From the IMG/VR virus record IMGVR_UViG_3300008108_000295, positions 1-49,172 of that record: DNA of 49,172 bases. One strand, written 5' to 3'. Positions 36,480 through 43,557 of the stretch are shown here, one piece after another; positions within the stretch are counted from its first letter, which is position 1, and each line of letters starts with the position of its first letter. The position numbers were made by a program, and so were the translations under genes. Below the pieces are notes generated by a model. The model did no database searches and was not told the origin of the DNA. It was given only the letters and a program-made list of their open reading frames with translations. The stretch comes from a virus.

Positions 36480-37055
36480 ATGAGCAAAGAACAAACATCA
36501 AATACAGGCTTTCAAGCCTTATTGAATGCAATGATGAAAAGACGTTGGCTTATTACAGCCCTCGTACTCGGAACATTTATTTTAATTGTAGCTGGAATAT
36601 TTGTAGCTATAGAAATCGGCAGTGCAATGGCTGGAGAATGGAAGGAGCTGTTGCTTCTTATGCTCGGTGCATTCATTGGTAGCTACGGTAAGATTATAGA
36701 CTACTGGTTCAGTGATACAGACAAAGACAAGATGCTGGTCCAGAAGATGGATGAGGAGGATGGTGTAAGCCTATCCAATACAGCTGACATCAAAGACACA
36801 CCACGTGAGCATACATCTCTAGTAGACCCAACATTTGCTGCATTTGCTGCAAAGGCTACAGAAGAAAAACCAAAGGAGAAGAAAGGCACAGAGATTGATG
36901 AGGATGGTGATGGAGTGATGGATGGCATCGACTTTGACGGTGACGGAAAGATTGACGAATACTTTGCACACAGACAATGTGAGCACGTATGGGGAGATTC
37001 AGATGGAGATGGTGATGAGGAGTGTCTCAAATGCGGAAAGATAAAAGACATATAA
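36480..37055 (+). CDS. Holin-like membrane protein with acidic Ca-type motif and Cys cluster
   Basis: A 191-residue protein (start at 36480 chosen because 36468 lies inside the previous coding end). Two membrane segments lie near 22-48 and 56-73. The second, followed by an IIDYWFSDT stretch, resembles a segment common in Bacteroidota phage holins. Residues about 140-163 carry repeated DxDGDG (DEDGDGVMDG, FDGDGKID), the loop type of EF-hand and dockerin calcium sites. The end has Cys167, His169 and ECLKCG at 181-186, a possible zinc cluster. It is overlapped by the next gene (TAATG). Holin-like anchoring plus a calcium-binding tail next to a cohesin-like protein is unusual. Confidence 0.55.
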   Translation: MSKEQTSNTGFQALLNAMMKRRWLITALVLGTFILIVAGIFVAIEIGSAMAGEWKELLLLMLGAFIGSYGKIIDYWFSDTDKDKMLVQKMDEEDGVSLSNTADIKDTPREHTSLVDPTFAAFAAKATEEKPKEKKGTEIDEDGDGVMDGIDFDGDGKIDEYFAHRQCEHVWGDSDGDGDEECLKCGKIKDI

Positions 37056-37810
37056 TGAAAGAATCACCAAAGGATATATTCGTTAGGTGGCTCATAGTTG
37101 TTCTATTCTTTACAGCAATGGTAGCAATATCACTTGGTGCCAAGTCTCAGACGATTGGCTCTGTAAAGACAGAAGGCTATCAGGCATCCTTTGAAAAGAA
37201 AGTGAACATTGATTCACTCATGGACTACGAAGGTCCTAAGATTCCTATACAGCTACTCAATATCGGAATCAATGAAGAAGTGTTCGCCATGTACCCAGAG
37301 CTGAAAGATAAGCGTGTGGGTCTTGGTGTTACCAATATCATTGTAGAATACCTTGAGGAGACAAACAGATTTACTTTTACTGAAGACAAGACTGAAATCA
37401 AGAACAGGATGGTGAAGCAATTTCAGGCATCTGCATCTGGATTTACAGAGAACAAGTTGGATGGAAAGGGTAAGATTAAACTCGCAAAGTATTTCGTATA
37501 TATCGAAGTGTACGACTTCAGTGTTTCTGTTGACGAAGAAATCAAAGTAGCGAAGGGCATGAAGGAAACAATGGTAACCAGACTTGGTCTTCAAGCAAAG
37601 TTTGTAGATGCTGAGACTGGTGAATACTTCACAGCTTCTGGTCTTGGTGAAGCAAAGACCGTTAGAGAAGCTACACTCATGAATGACGATAACCTATCAG
37701 AAATTAAATTCAACCAATCCACAATTGGAATTACAACCAAAAAAGCCTTGGAAACTGCAGCTAGCAGAGTTGTTCTGCGCATGATAAAAAAGCAGATTTT
37801 CTCAAGGTAA
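37055..37810 (+). CDS. CsgG-like outer-membrane assembly protein
   Basis: The ATG at 37055 overlaps the previous stop by one base; the earlier ATG at 37022 lies inside the neighbour. The 251-residue protein has an N-terminal hydrophobic stretch (about 10-33) ending near SQTIGS. Then comes a domain with ELKDKRVGLGVTNIIVEYLE, a NRFTFTEDK strand, YFVYIEVYDFSVS, and TRLGLQAKFVDAETGEYF and GLGEA, ending in a helix VVLRMIKKQ. This is the plan of the curli pore CsgG (GxGVxxII helix, Y-V-x-x-E-V strand, 'DAETGE' turn). It could oligomerise in the outer membrane and pass other products of the cassette. No lipobox Cys is seen. Confidence 0.55.
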   Translation: MKESPKDIFVRWLIVVLFFTAMVAISLGAKSQTIGSVKTEGYQASFEKKVNIDSLMDYEGPKIPIQLLNIGINEEVFAMYPELKDKRVGLGVTNIIVEYLEETNRFTFTEDKTEIKNRMVKQFQASASGFTENKLDGKGKIKLAKYFVYIEVYDFSVSVDEEIKVAKGMKETMVTRLGLQAKFVDAETGEYFTASGLGEAKTVREATLMNDDNLSEIKFNQSTIGITTKKALETAASRVVLRMIKKQIFSR

Positions 37811-37811
37811 A

Positions 37812-39053
37812 TTGTATAGACTATTACTAACGATATCGCTCATACTAACACTGCACCAGAATCTGAACGCTCAGTCTCTGGTGTATTCGTTTACAGACCC
37901 ATGCACCAAGGCAGTGTCGGTGTTCACAATACCACTGACTGGAACCACGACCATTTTATTTTTAAATCGGACAGGCTCTTTTTCTGCACAAGATGTAGCG
38001 AGTGGAGCGTTCGGAGCGTGGATAGCGAATGTATATGCGGAGTATAAAAAAGTTTCTCCTTGTTCTGTACAGTCTGGCCAAGTCACTCAAAATCAAGTAA
38101 CATCCAATGTAGTTGGTAGTACGGTGGGTGCTGCTGCTTCTAGCGTTGCTGGTGCTGCTGCATCTGCTGCTTCAAGTGCAGCTGCGAGTTCTACACCTTC
38201 TGCGAGTGCTTCGAGCTCTACGAATTCTACGAGCAGTTCTTCTTCAAGTTCACAGAGCAGTTCTGAGTCATCATCATCAAGTAGTGAGAGTTCTAGCAGC
38301 GAAAGCTCAAGTTCTGAATCATCTTCGGATGAGGGTGGTGGAGACAGCGAGGAAAGCGATTCTGGTGGAGGCAAGGGCAAGGGAGGGAAGTCTGGGAAGG
38401 CTGCCAATGCGAATCCGATGATAGTTGCCTCCGACTTTACAACGGCACAGAACCTAGACAAGTCATTCACCCCCATACTAAACATAGGTATATCACAGTC
38501 ATCACTAACTGGTCAGACCAGCTGGGGTCTTACATCAATGACGTGGATGAACTTTAAACAGTTTGCCCTGTCTGGTAGGTACACTGCCATGAAATTCAAA
38601 GGTGGAACATTGAAGTTTATAGATACCTACAGTGCTACAATAGTTTCCTCATATGGAAACTTAATATCGTTTGCAGGCTACTCCAGAATAATGTTGCTAG
38701 GCAAGTATGGTGTGGCTGGTTTTGCAGCCAATTTTGCACTCTCTAATATCAAGATAGACAAGAGTATCTTTTTGGCACCTTCACTAACTGCTTTCTATAC
38801 AAGGCCGTTTCAGGTATCTACAAGGCTTAGTGTTTCTCCAGAATTATATCTTATGGCAAATCCAATCATGTACTCTACGAAAGATAGAGTAACTTCGGTG
38901 GACCGTTCTGTAGGTTTCTTCGGTGGTTCTGGATTCGACTACCAGTTGTCTAGGCGGTTCAAGATAAACTTCAACTATAAGGTCAATGCAAGTACGAAGA
39001 AGGACTTCCCAGTTCTCAGCTTCTTCCTTATAGGAAGCAAGGTCAATCTATGA
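37812..39053 (+). CDS. Outer-membrane barrel with long serine-rich linker
   Basis: Starts with TTG one base after the previous stop; the N-terminus reads as a signal peptide (LLLTISLILTLHQNLNA, about 1-21), which supports that start. Residues 22-95 form a small domain with Cys32 and Cys85. Residues about 105-176 are almost pure Ala/Ser with Glu/Asp, then Gly/Lys to about 195. From about 205 the sequence shows alternating hydrophobic strands and aromatic girdles to the C-terminal FLIGSKVNL, as in a small outer-membrane barrel. The flexible linker may project the N-terminal domain across the periplasm or outside. It resembles no family I can name. Confidence 0.55.
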   Translation: MYRLLLTISLILTLHQNLNAQSLVYSFTDPCTKAVSVFTIPLTGTTTILFLNRTGSFSAQDVASGAFGAWIANVYAEYKKVSPCSVQSGQVTQNQVTSNVVGSTVGAAASSVAGAAASAASSAAASSTPSASASSSTNSTSSSSSSSQSSSESSSSSSESSSSESSSSESSSDEGGGDSEESDSGGGKGKGGKSGKAANANPMIVASDFTTAQNLDKSFTPILNIGISQSSLTGQTSWGLTSMTWMNFKQFALSGRYTAMKFKGGTLKFIDTYSATIVSSYGNLISFAGYSRIMLLGKYGVAGFAANFALSNIKIDKSIFLAPSLTAFYTRPFQVSTRLSVSPELYLMANPIMYSTKDRVTSVDRSVGFFGGSGFDYQLSRRFKINFNYKVNASTKKDFPVLSFFLIGSKVNL

Positions 39054-40189
39054 GATTCTTATTTGTCATATTACCCATCTTCTGCTTCAGCCAAAATACC
39101 ATTACTGTTAATATCAGCATGGATACAGCTGCTAACATACCCAATCCAAAGGTTAGGGTATATCAAAATGGTGCACTCGTTAACACTTTTACGTACTTAA
39201 AAGTGCCGCACGTGTACACTTATCAGCAGGTAAATGCAACCTATGCATTCGAGCCGTACTTTGATTCTATACCTGCGAGCATGGTAGACACAGTAGATTG
39301 GAGGTCTGTTGCAAGTGAGGCCATGTATGTGGATGCACCTAACGGACAAAGAGGACTGTTCCTAAACTCAGCACAGAAGTTCTGGGGTGCAGACGTAAAA
39401 GAAATTAAGAAGCTGGATATGGGGCAGGCATATAAGATACTCAAAAAGAATTACCTCAGTACAGTTAGTAGATTTACTCAAAGTAATTTGCAATACACTG
39501 TATATTCTACACACAATAGAAACGGTTCAACTACTCAATATGGTTCATACGCAAACTCGGCTTCTGACTTTGATGTCATGTTCAATACGGCTAACAGTAA
39601 TACTGTTGTTCATTCGTCAGGCACTGCAAGTCCAAACGTTCTTTTCTACTTTACAAGTGCCAGCACTCTTGTAGCGAATGGGGTACCCGTTCCAAATAAT
39701 TATGACTTTTATGGTATAAAGATTACTGGAACATTCATAGCAAAGGAGACTGGAATATATTATTTTGCAATAGATGGTGATGATGGAGTGGATTGCCTTA
39801 TAGATGGGCAAGTGGTAACATCTTTTTATGGACCACATGGATTTGGAGGATTTAGGATTGGTGCTAAACAAATGGTAGCTGGTACAGCTTACTCACTTAT
39901 GGTTAGGATGCAGGAGTTTGGTGGGGGTGACGGTCTTTCATTTGCATGGAGAAGACCAAGCCAAAACTCGTATTCTATACAGCCAGAAGAAATAGCTACT
40001 GCTACTTCATCATATTACGGACCAAAGGTGGATTGGTTCAAGAAAGAAACTTTAGATGCACTGACCATTAATAATTGGGGTACTGCAGTTCCGCAGACAA
40101 GATTCTTTTTGCCTGTAGCATCTGGGCAATACACACTCAATTTAAAATACGTTGTAAAGGGCAATGCAGCCCTATCTAGCCCCCAATGA
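39050..40189 (+). CDS. Exported PA14-domain protein
   Basis: A 379-residue protein overlapping the previous stop (ATGA), with a short signal peptide (FLFVILPIFCFS, 1-14). The N-terminal half is beta-rich. Residues about 197-303 read as a PA14 carbohydrate-binding domain: a YDFYGIKITGTFIA strand, GIYYFAIDGDDGVDCLIDG, GGFRIGAK and LMVRMQEFGGGDGLSFAW. The PA14 fold binds glycans in adhesins and glycosidases. No T9SS sorting signal follows, so it probably ends in the periplasm or outer membrane. It closes the export cassette and could bind host polysaccharide or cell wall. Confidence 0.62.
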   Translation: MRFLFVILPIFCFSQNTITVNISMDTAANIPNPKVRVYQNGALVNTFTYLKVPHVYTYQQVNATYAFEPYFDSIPASMVDTVDWRSVASEAMYVDAPNGQRGLFLNSAQKFWGADVKEIKKLDMGQAYKILKKNYLSTVSRFTQSNLQYTVYSTHNRNGSTTQYGSYANSASDFDVMFNTANSNTVVHSSGTASPNVLFYFTSASTLVANGVPVPNNYDFYGIKITGTFIAKETGIYYFAIDGDDGVDCLIDGQVVTSFYGPHGFGGFRIGAKQMVAGTAYSLMVRMQEFGGGDGLSFAWRRPSQNSYSIQPEEIATATSSYYGPKVDWFKKETLDALTINNWGTAVPQTRFFLPVASGQYTLNLKYVVKGNAALSSPQ

Positions 40190-40206
40190 ATTATAATGAA
40201 TTATGA

Positions 40207-40229
40207 CCTATTTTTGCCTTATAAATAGG
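40207..40229 (+). promoter_or_regulatory. TAnnTTTG promoter overlapped by an inverted repeat
   Basis: TATTTTTG (40209-40216) ends 17 bases before the ATG at 40234. It lies in a 7-bp inverted repeat, CCTATTT (40207-40213) with AAATAGG (40223-40229). There is no U-tract, so an operator or RNA hairpin is more likely than a terminator. Confidence 0.4.
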
Positions 40230-40233
40230 CATT

Positions 40234-40461
40234 ATGAAACAATTTTTTTGCGAGGATAATGGCAGGCTTTCCATGAAAAGACTCTGCGGATTTATCTGCG
40301 TGATTGCCCTGTGTGCAACCATGTACCACAACAGCTTTTCTGAATCACATTTTGCTCCAAGTGAAGGACTTGTGTATGCTGTAGCATCCCTCGCATTCGG
40401 TTGTTTAGGCCTTACATCTGCTGAAAAAATATTCAAAAAGAAAGAGGATGAATCTAAGTAA
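40234..40461 (+). CDS. Holin-like protein
   Basis: A 75-residue protein with two hydrophobic segments (about 16-33 and 46-64) separated by HNSFSESHFAPSEG, and a Lys-rich end. This is a pattern I recognise from small membrane proteins next to endolysin genes in Bacteroidota phages. It overlaps the endolysin gene by 14 bases. A holin forms inner-membrane lesions that let the endolysin reach the cell wall. Size, topology and neighbour fit well. Confidence 0.7.
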   Translation: MKQFFCEDNGRLSMKRLCGFICVIALCATMYHNSFSESHFAPSEGLVYAVASLAFGCLGLTSAEKIFKKKEDESK

Positions 40462-41047
40462 ACTTGACACTAAAATCCCAAAGGGGGTTATTGACCAGAT
40501 TCCACAGGTCATGGAGAAATTTAAGATAGACACACCACTTCGTATGTCTCACTTTTTAGCCCAGTGTGCCCATGAGTCTGGTAACTTCAAGTTTATGTCA
40601 GAGAACCTTAACTATTCTGCCAAAGGTTTGATGGGGGTATTTAAAAAGTACTTCCCAACAGAAGCCATTGCCAAGCAGTACGAAAGAAAGCCAGAGAAGA
40701 TTGCAAATAAGGTATATGCTTCACGCATGGGGAATGGTGATGAGGCTTCAGGGGAGGGTGGAAAATTTAAGGGCAGGGGTTATATCCAGCTGACCGGTAA
40801 GCAGAACTACCAAGCATTTTTTAAGTCTGTTGGTATGCCAATAGATACAGACCCTAATTCAGTTGCTACAATATATCCACTTCTTTCAGCAGCATGGTTC
40901 TGGAACAGCAGAAACCTAAATGCTATCGCTGACAAGGGTGCTACCAATCAAGTTGTCACAGACATCACTAAGAAAGTAAACGGAGGAACCCACGGATTGG
41001 AAGACAGAATATCTAAGTTTAAACTATTTTACTCTTTACTAGCATGA
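40448..41047 (+). CDS. Endolysin, glycoside hydrolase family 19
   Basis: A 199-residue lysozyme. HFLAQCAHESGNF places the catalytic acid at Glu43. GKFKGRGYIQLTGKQNY (about 106-122) is the hallmark of the GH19 chitinase-like lysozymes, which cut peptidoglycan between the amino sugars. A second acidic residue lies in the loop GDEASGEGG. There is no signal peptide, so release depends on the holin encoded upstream. Length and motifs are typical for the family. Confidence 0.92.
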   Translation: MNLSKLDTKIPKGVIDQIPQVMEKFKIDTPLRMSHFLAQCAHESGNFKFMSENLNYSAKGLMGVFKKYFPTEAIAKQYERKPEKIANKVYASRMGNGDEASGEGGKFKGRGYIQLTGKQNYQAFFKSVGMPIDTDPNSVATIYPLLSAAWFWNSRNLNAIADKGATNQVVTDITKKVNGGTHGLEDRISKFKLFYSLLA

Positions 41048-41262
41048 ACTTCACAGACACAAACGTAGTTGGCATTCCGTCTACCATACTTGCATGGATG
41101 TCAGTACTAGAAATCGTACAGATGGACCCACTAATTAGCCTAGCATTTAAAGGATTATCTTCCGTATGGCTGTGTATGCAGATATATGGATGGGTAGAGA
41201 AACGAATTAAAGATAAAAAACATGGCAGCCAACAAGAAAGCAGGAAGTCATCCGGCCTATAA
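41044..41262 (+). CDS. Small membrane protein near lysis genes
   Basis: A 72-residue protein that overlaps the endolysin stop (ATGA). It has a hydrophobic stretch near residues 10-52, broken by charged residues, and a basic tail. Possible accessory lysis protein or antiholin. Its 3' end overlaps the next gene by 41 bases. No family is recognised. Confidence 0.42.
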   Translation: MNFTDTNVVGIPSTILAWMSVLEIVQMDPLISLAFKGLSSVWLCMQIYGWVEKRIKDKKHGSQQESRKSSGL

Positions 41263-41497
41263 AGGTTGGAGTCCATCGTCTATAGCTAGGAAGCGTGCAT
41301 ACGATAAGAAGTATCACCAAACAAGAGAGCGTAAACGCTACCGTGCTCAGTTAAATAAGGCTAACAGAGAAGCTGGAACGTATGGCAATGGTGATGATAT
41401 GGATATGAGCCATACAAAGAAAGGTAAGATTCGTTTAGAGTTAAGCAGACTCAACCGTGCACGCAATGGGCGTAACGGCAAATCCACAAAGAAGTAA
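41222..41497 (+). CDS. Small basic protein, possibly HNH-derived
   Basis: A 91-residue, very Lys/Arg-rich protein with ARKRAYDKKYH at the start and a late stretch MDMSHTKKGK. The layout resembles small phage HNH-type proteins, but the first His of the HNH core is not in place, so a nuclease function is doubtful. It may be a DNA-binding or internal virion protein. Confidence 0.4.
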   Translation: MAANKKAGSHPAYKGWSPSSIARKRAYDKKYHQTRERKRYRAQLNKANREAGTYGNGDDMDMSHTKKGKIRLELSRLNRARNGRNGKSTKK

Positions 41498-41500
41498 TAA

Positions 41501-41653
41501 TTAAGCGTACTTTCTTTCGTATTTATAAATTACACTACGCAACTTCATCTTAATCACTTCTAATTTCTGATTAAGTTTCTTCTCCTCCTTCATCAATTCT
41601 TCAATAATCTTGTTGTCTTTGTCTTGAGTCTTTGTTGCGTTAGTCTGTTTCAT
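41501..41653 (-). CDS. Small coiled-coil protein, minus strand (50 residues)
   Basis: An ORF not obvious from size: MKQTNATKTQD..., Lys/Glu-rich helix through residues 15-45, ending ERKYA. It lies alone on the minus strand among plus-strand genes, with its ATG 18 bases from the ATG of the next plus-strand gene, so the two are divergently arranged. It has codon-like base use and a continuous amphipathic helix. Function unknown. Confidence 0.5.
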   Translation of the reverse strand: MKQTNATKTQDKDNKIIEELMKEEKKLNQKLEVIKMKLRSVIYKYERKYA

Positions 41654-41660
41654 AAATACA

Positions 41661-41668
41661 TATATTTG
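41661..41668 (+). promoter_or_regulatory. TAnnTTTG promoter with 3-base leader
   Basis: TATATTTG ends 3 bases before the ATG at 41672, indicating a leaderless transcript and fixing that start. Confidence 0.6.
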
Positions 41669-41671
41669 AGT

Positions 41672-41860
41672 ATGATATATCTAATTCGCCCACTAGAAAA
41701 AAGAGACGGAGATTTCATCCTCTACCTCTGCTCCAGTAAAAACACTGAAGAAGTGATGGAGGTGATGGAATCTATCGGACTCGAATATATTTCTAGTGAT
41801 GAGGGAGTCCTCTCGTATACAGATGACCCCTTCTTGCTAACACAAATTAAGTCGAATTAA
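41672..41860 (+). CDS. Small protein of unknown function
   Basis: The start at 41672 (MIYLIRPLEK) is set by the -7 element 3 bases upstream; a longer reading from 41624 would cross that promoter. The 62-residue product alternates strands and helices (VMEVMESIGLEYISS) like a small ferredoxin-like or regulatory protein, but has no recognised motif. It ends 22 bases before a convergent minus-strand gene. Confidence 0.5.
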   Translation: MIYLIRPLEKRDGDFILYLCSSKNTEEVMEVMESIGLEYISSDEGVLSYTDDPFLLTQIKSN

Positions 41861-41882
41861 GTCTAAACTCAAAAACTTTTTG

Positions 41883-42140
41883 CTAATCTAAAAAGATGTG
41901 AGACAGTCTAGCTACCTGCCCTGCCTTGGGGTGGTGAATAAAGGCATCAATACCCTTCGGTGAGTGCAAGTATCCGTTACGATGATGCCACCCATCTGGT
42001 CCTGAAGGGCTACGCATAGATTCAACGGTCACCCCCATATAATCCTTTGATTTCTTGTGATGTATGTGGTGGGTGTAGAAGTACTTATGCTTACAAGATG
42101 ACCAATCTACGCCAGTCTCGTGAGCCATCAGCAGTGCCAA
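41883..42140 (-). CDS. Metallophosphatase, C-terminal part (frameshifted)
   Basis: An 85-residue reading frame that continues the 42128-42847 gene. It contains the missing late motifs of calcineurin-type phosphatases: AHETG, then HHIHH (H-x-H), followed by VTVESMRSPSGPDGWHHRNG. The upstream frame stops at 42128. If the CCCC run at 42145-42148 (GGGG on the coding strand) had one more base, the two parts would read through as ...NTGGDLALLMAHETG. The break separates metal ligands, so neither half should be active alone. Confidence 0.65.
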   Translation of the reverse strand: MALLMAHETGVDWSSCKHKYFYTHHIHHKKSKDYMGVTVESMRSPSGPDGWHHRNGYLHSPKGIDAFIHHPKAGQVARLSHIFLD

Positions 42141-42847
42141 GTCTCCCCTGTATTGAACTGAACGTGCTTATCCTTTGAGTACCAAGAAGATATAGTGTCT
42201 GCCAGAAAGAATCCGCTAGTGTAGTCGTGATTCGATGGGTCGTATTGTACATATACATCTGCAATTCCTCTTAGTATGTCAATCACACCTACGTGTAACT
42301 TCTTAGCAATCAAGAAGTTGGAATGCCACATTCCATCGGTATCCTGTGGCGTTCCACTTGTTGTGGTCCTTCTAGGATTGTCGGTATGCAGAATATCGTT
42401 TCCGATTACATACATAATCTTGTCGATATTGAAACCGATGGCCTTGTCTAGAAGAGAACCAATGCCCTCTACAACTCTATTGACGGCTATGTTTACATTG
42501 TAGTCTTCTCCTGATTCAGACTTCATTCCTAGCTTACCGATGTGAATATCTGCAGGGTCTATGACCAACAAATGTTTATCTTTAATCTCCTTCCGTTTTA
42601 ACGGCTGATACTTGGGAGCGTGAGACTGCATCTCTTCAATAATCTGCTCACGTACATCCATGTAGGTAATTGTAGGAGCCTTGACATTGATGGAGAAGTT
42701 ATCACCCTTGTACCAATAATGTTTTACGTCATTGATTGGGATTCCCTTCTCTTCGCATTCTTTTGAAAGAGCTTCGTGATTTTTTCTAATTTCTTGAACA
42801 ATCTGCCACTCAGTGTCAGTTATTCTGCGTCGCTGGTTTATGGCCAT
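42128..42847 (-). CDS. Calcineurin-like metallophosphatase, N-terminal part
   Basis: A 239-residue reading frame. The first 50 residues look like a helix-turn-helix. Then come the metallophosphatase motifs DIHIG (100-104), GND (149-151) and SNHD (205-208), the first three ligand groups. The last ligands lie in the next frame (41883-42140). The enzyme family cuts phosphodiesters, often as a DNA repair or recombination nuclease. It starts 18 bases after the 42866 gene stop with the leader ACCCAACCAA. Either a sequencing error or a real frameshift splits it. Confidence 0.7.
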   Translation of the reverse strand: MAINQRRRITDTEWQIVQEIRKNHEALSKECEEKGIPINDVKHYWYKGDNFSINVKAPTITYMDVREQIIEEMQSHAPKYQPLKRKEIKDKHLLVIDPADIHIGKLGMKSESGEDYNVNIAVNRVVEGIGSLLDKAIGFNIDKIMYVIGNDILHTDNPRRTTTSGTPQDTDGMWHSNFLIAKKLHVGVIDILRGIADVYVQYDPSNHDYTSGFFLADTISSWYSKDKHVQFNTGETWHC

Positions 42848-42865
42848 TTGGTTGGGTTAGTCTTG

Positions 42866-43231
42866 CTAATTTACCAACTTTTTTAAAATCTTAATAACTT
42901 CTGCACATTCTTTTTGACTGCGTGGAAAAAATATCTTAGGTTCCACCTCCCTGTTTATATACTTAAACCACTTCCATTTGAGCTTATTGTCTTGCCGTTG
43001 ATACCCCTTTGTATCCACGATGGCGTTGATTCCATGCTCTGTAAAATCAAAGTCTACAATGAGTGTCATGGGTCTAACGGCCTTCTTGTCGTACTTAAAT
43101 GCAGGGTGTAGTTCATACGAAACCTGAAACTCAAACGGTATCTTTTCCTTCTTGAGAAGGTCATAGAAAAATAGTTCAAGTTTGGAGTCGAACTTAAGGC
43201 CATGCTTGTACTGTTTCTTTATTGCTCTCAC
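42866..43231 (-). CDS. PD-(D/E)XK nuclease, DUF1064-like
   Basis: A 121-residue protein. Its sequence includes SKLEL (Glu19), then VDFDF (Asp60 and Asp62) and IVDTKGYQ (Asp73-x-Lys75), and a helix LKWKWFKY. This order of acid, acid, D/ExK and helix is that of the small phage DUF1064 / endonuclease I-like fold, which can cleave branched or double-stranded DNA. It overlaps the neighbouring gene by 4 bases. Substrate is unknown. Confidence 0.65.
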   Translation of the reverse strand: MRAIKKQYKHGLKFDSKLELFFYDLLKKEKIPFEFQVSYELHPAFKYDKKAVRPMTLIVDFDFTEHGINAIVDTKGYQRQDNKLKWKWFKYINREVEPKIFFPRSQKECAEVIKILKKLVN

Positions 43232-43557
43232 AGAGATTGCATTTCTTGTTTGTTGTAAGATAGTGCAGAACGCAGCATTTCAATCTTATAGTGGCATTCT
43301 CTTATCAACATTTCGCAGATTCCGTTATAGAAAGAGCAGCACTTCTGAAAAGATAGCTTCTCAGTAAGGAACTGAAACTTAGCCTTGCACGTAACACCAA
43401 GAGCCAATACGGATGCCAACTCTGTCATGTGGTTGACAATCTCTACGGGATTGGCACAGTCTACCTGCTTTGCTACAATCTTTCGATACTCTTCGTAATC
43501 TTTCTTAGTTTGCTCAAATACATTCTGTAATGCTTCATCTGTGAAGACCTGTTTCAT
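43228..43557 (-). CDS. Helical protein of unknown function
   Basis: The start is taken at 43557 (MKQVFTDEAL); the longer frame would begin with TTG. The 109-residue product is almost fully helical, with four Cys. It begins inside the coding end of the preceding nuclease gene (23-base overlap). No family is recognised; co-transcription with replication genes suggests a supporting role there. Confidence 0.45.
   Translation of the reverse strand: MKQVFTDEALQNVFEQTKKDYEEYRKIVAKQVDCANPVEIVNHMTELASVLALGVTCKAKFQFLTEKLSFQKCCSFYNGICEMLIRECHYKIEMLRSALSYNKQEMQSL

Noticed and set aside
38093-38485. Long minus-strand and alternative plus-strand ORFs over the serine-rich region
   Set aside because: They are shadows of the low-complexity Ser/Ala coding; their products are Leu/Glu or Leu/Val runs without start signals.
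40185-40204. Tandem 10-base repeat as origin iteron
   Set aside because: Only two copies and not near replication genes.
41222-41497. HNH homing endonuclease
   Set aside because: The basic protein has one SH near the expected place but lacks the His-Asn-His core.
41861-41882. Bidirectional terminator between convergent genes
   Set aside because: CAAAAA/TTTTTG pairs are present, but with almost no loop and only A/T pairs; too weak to call.
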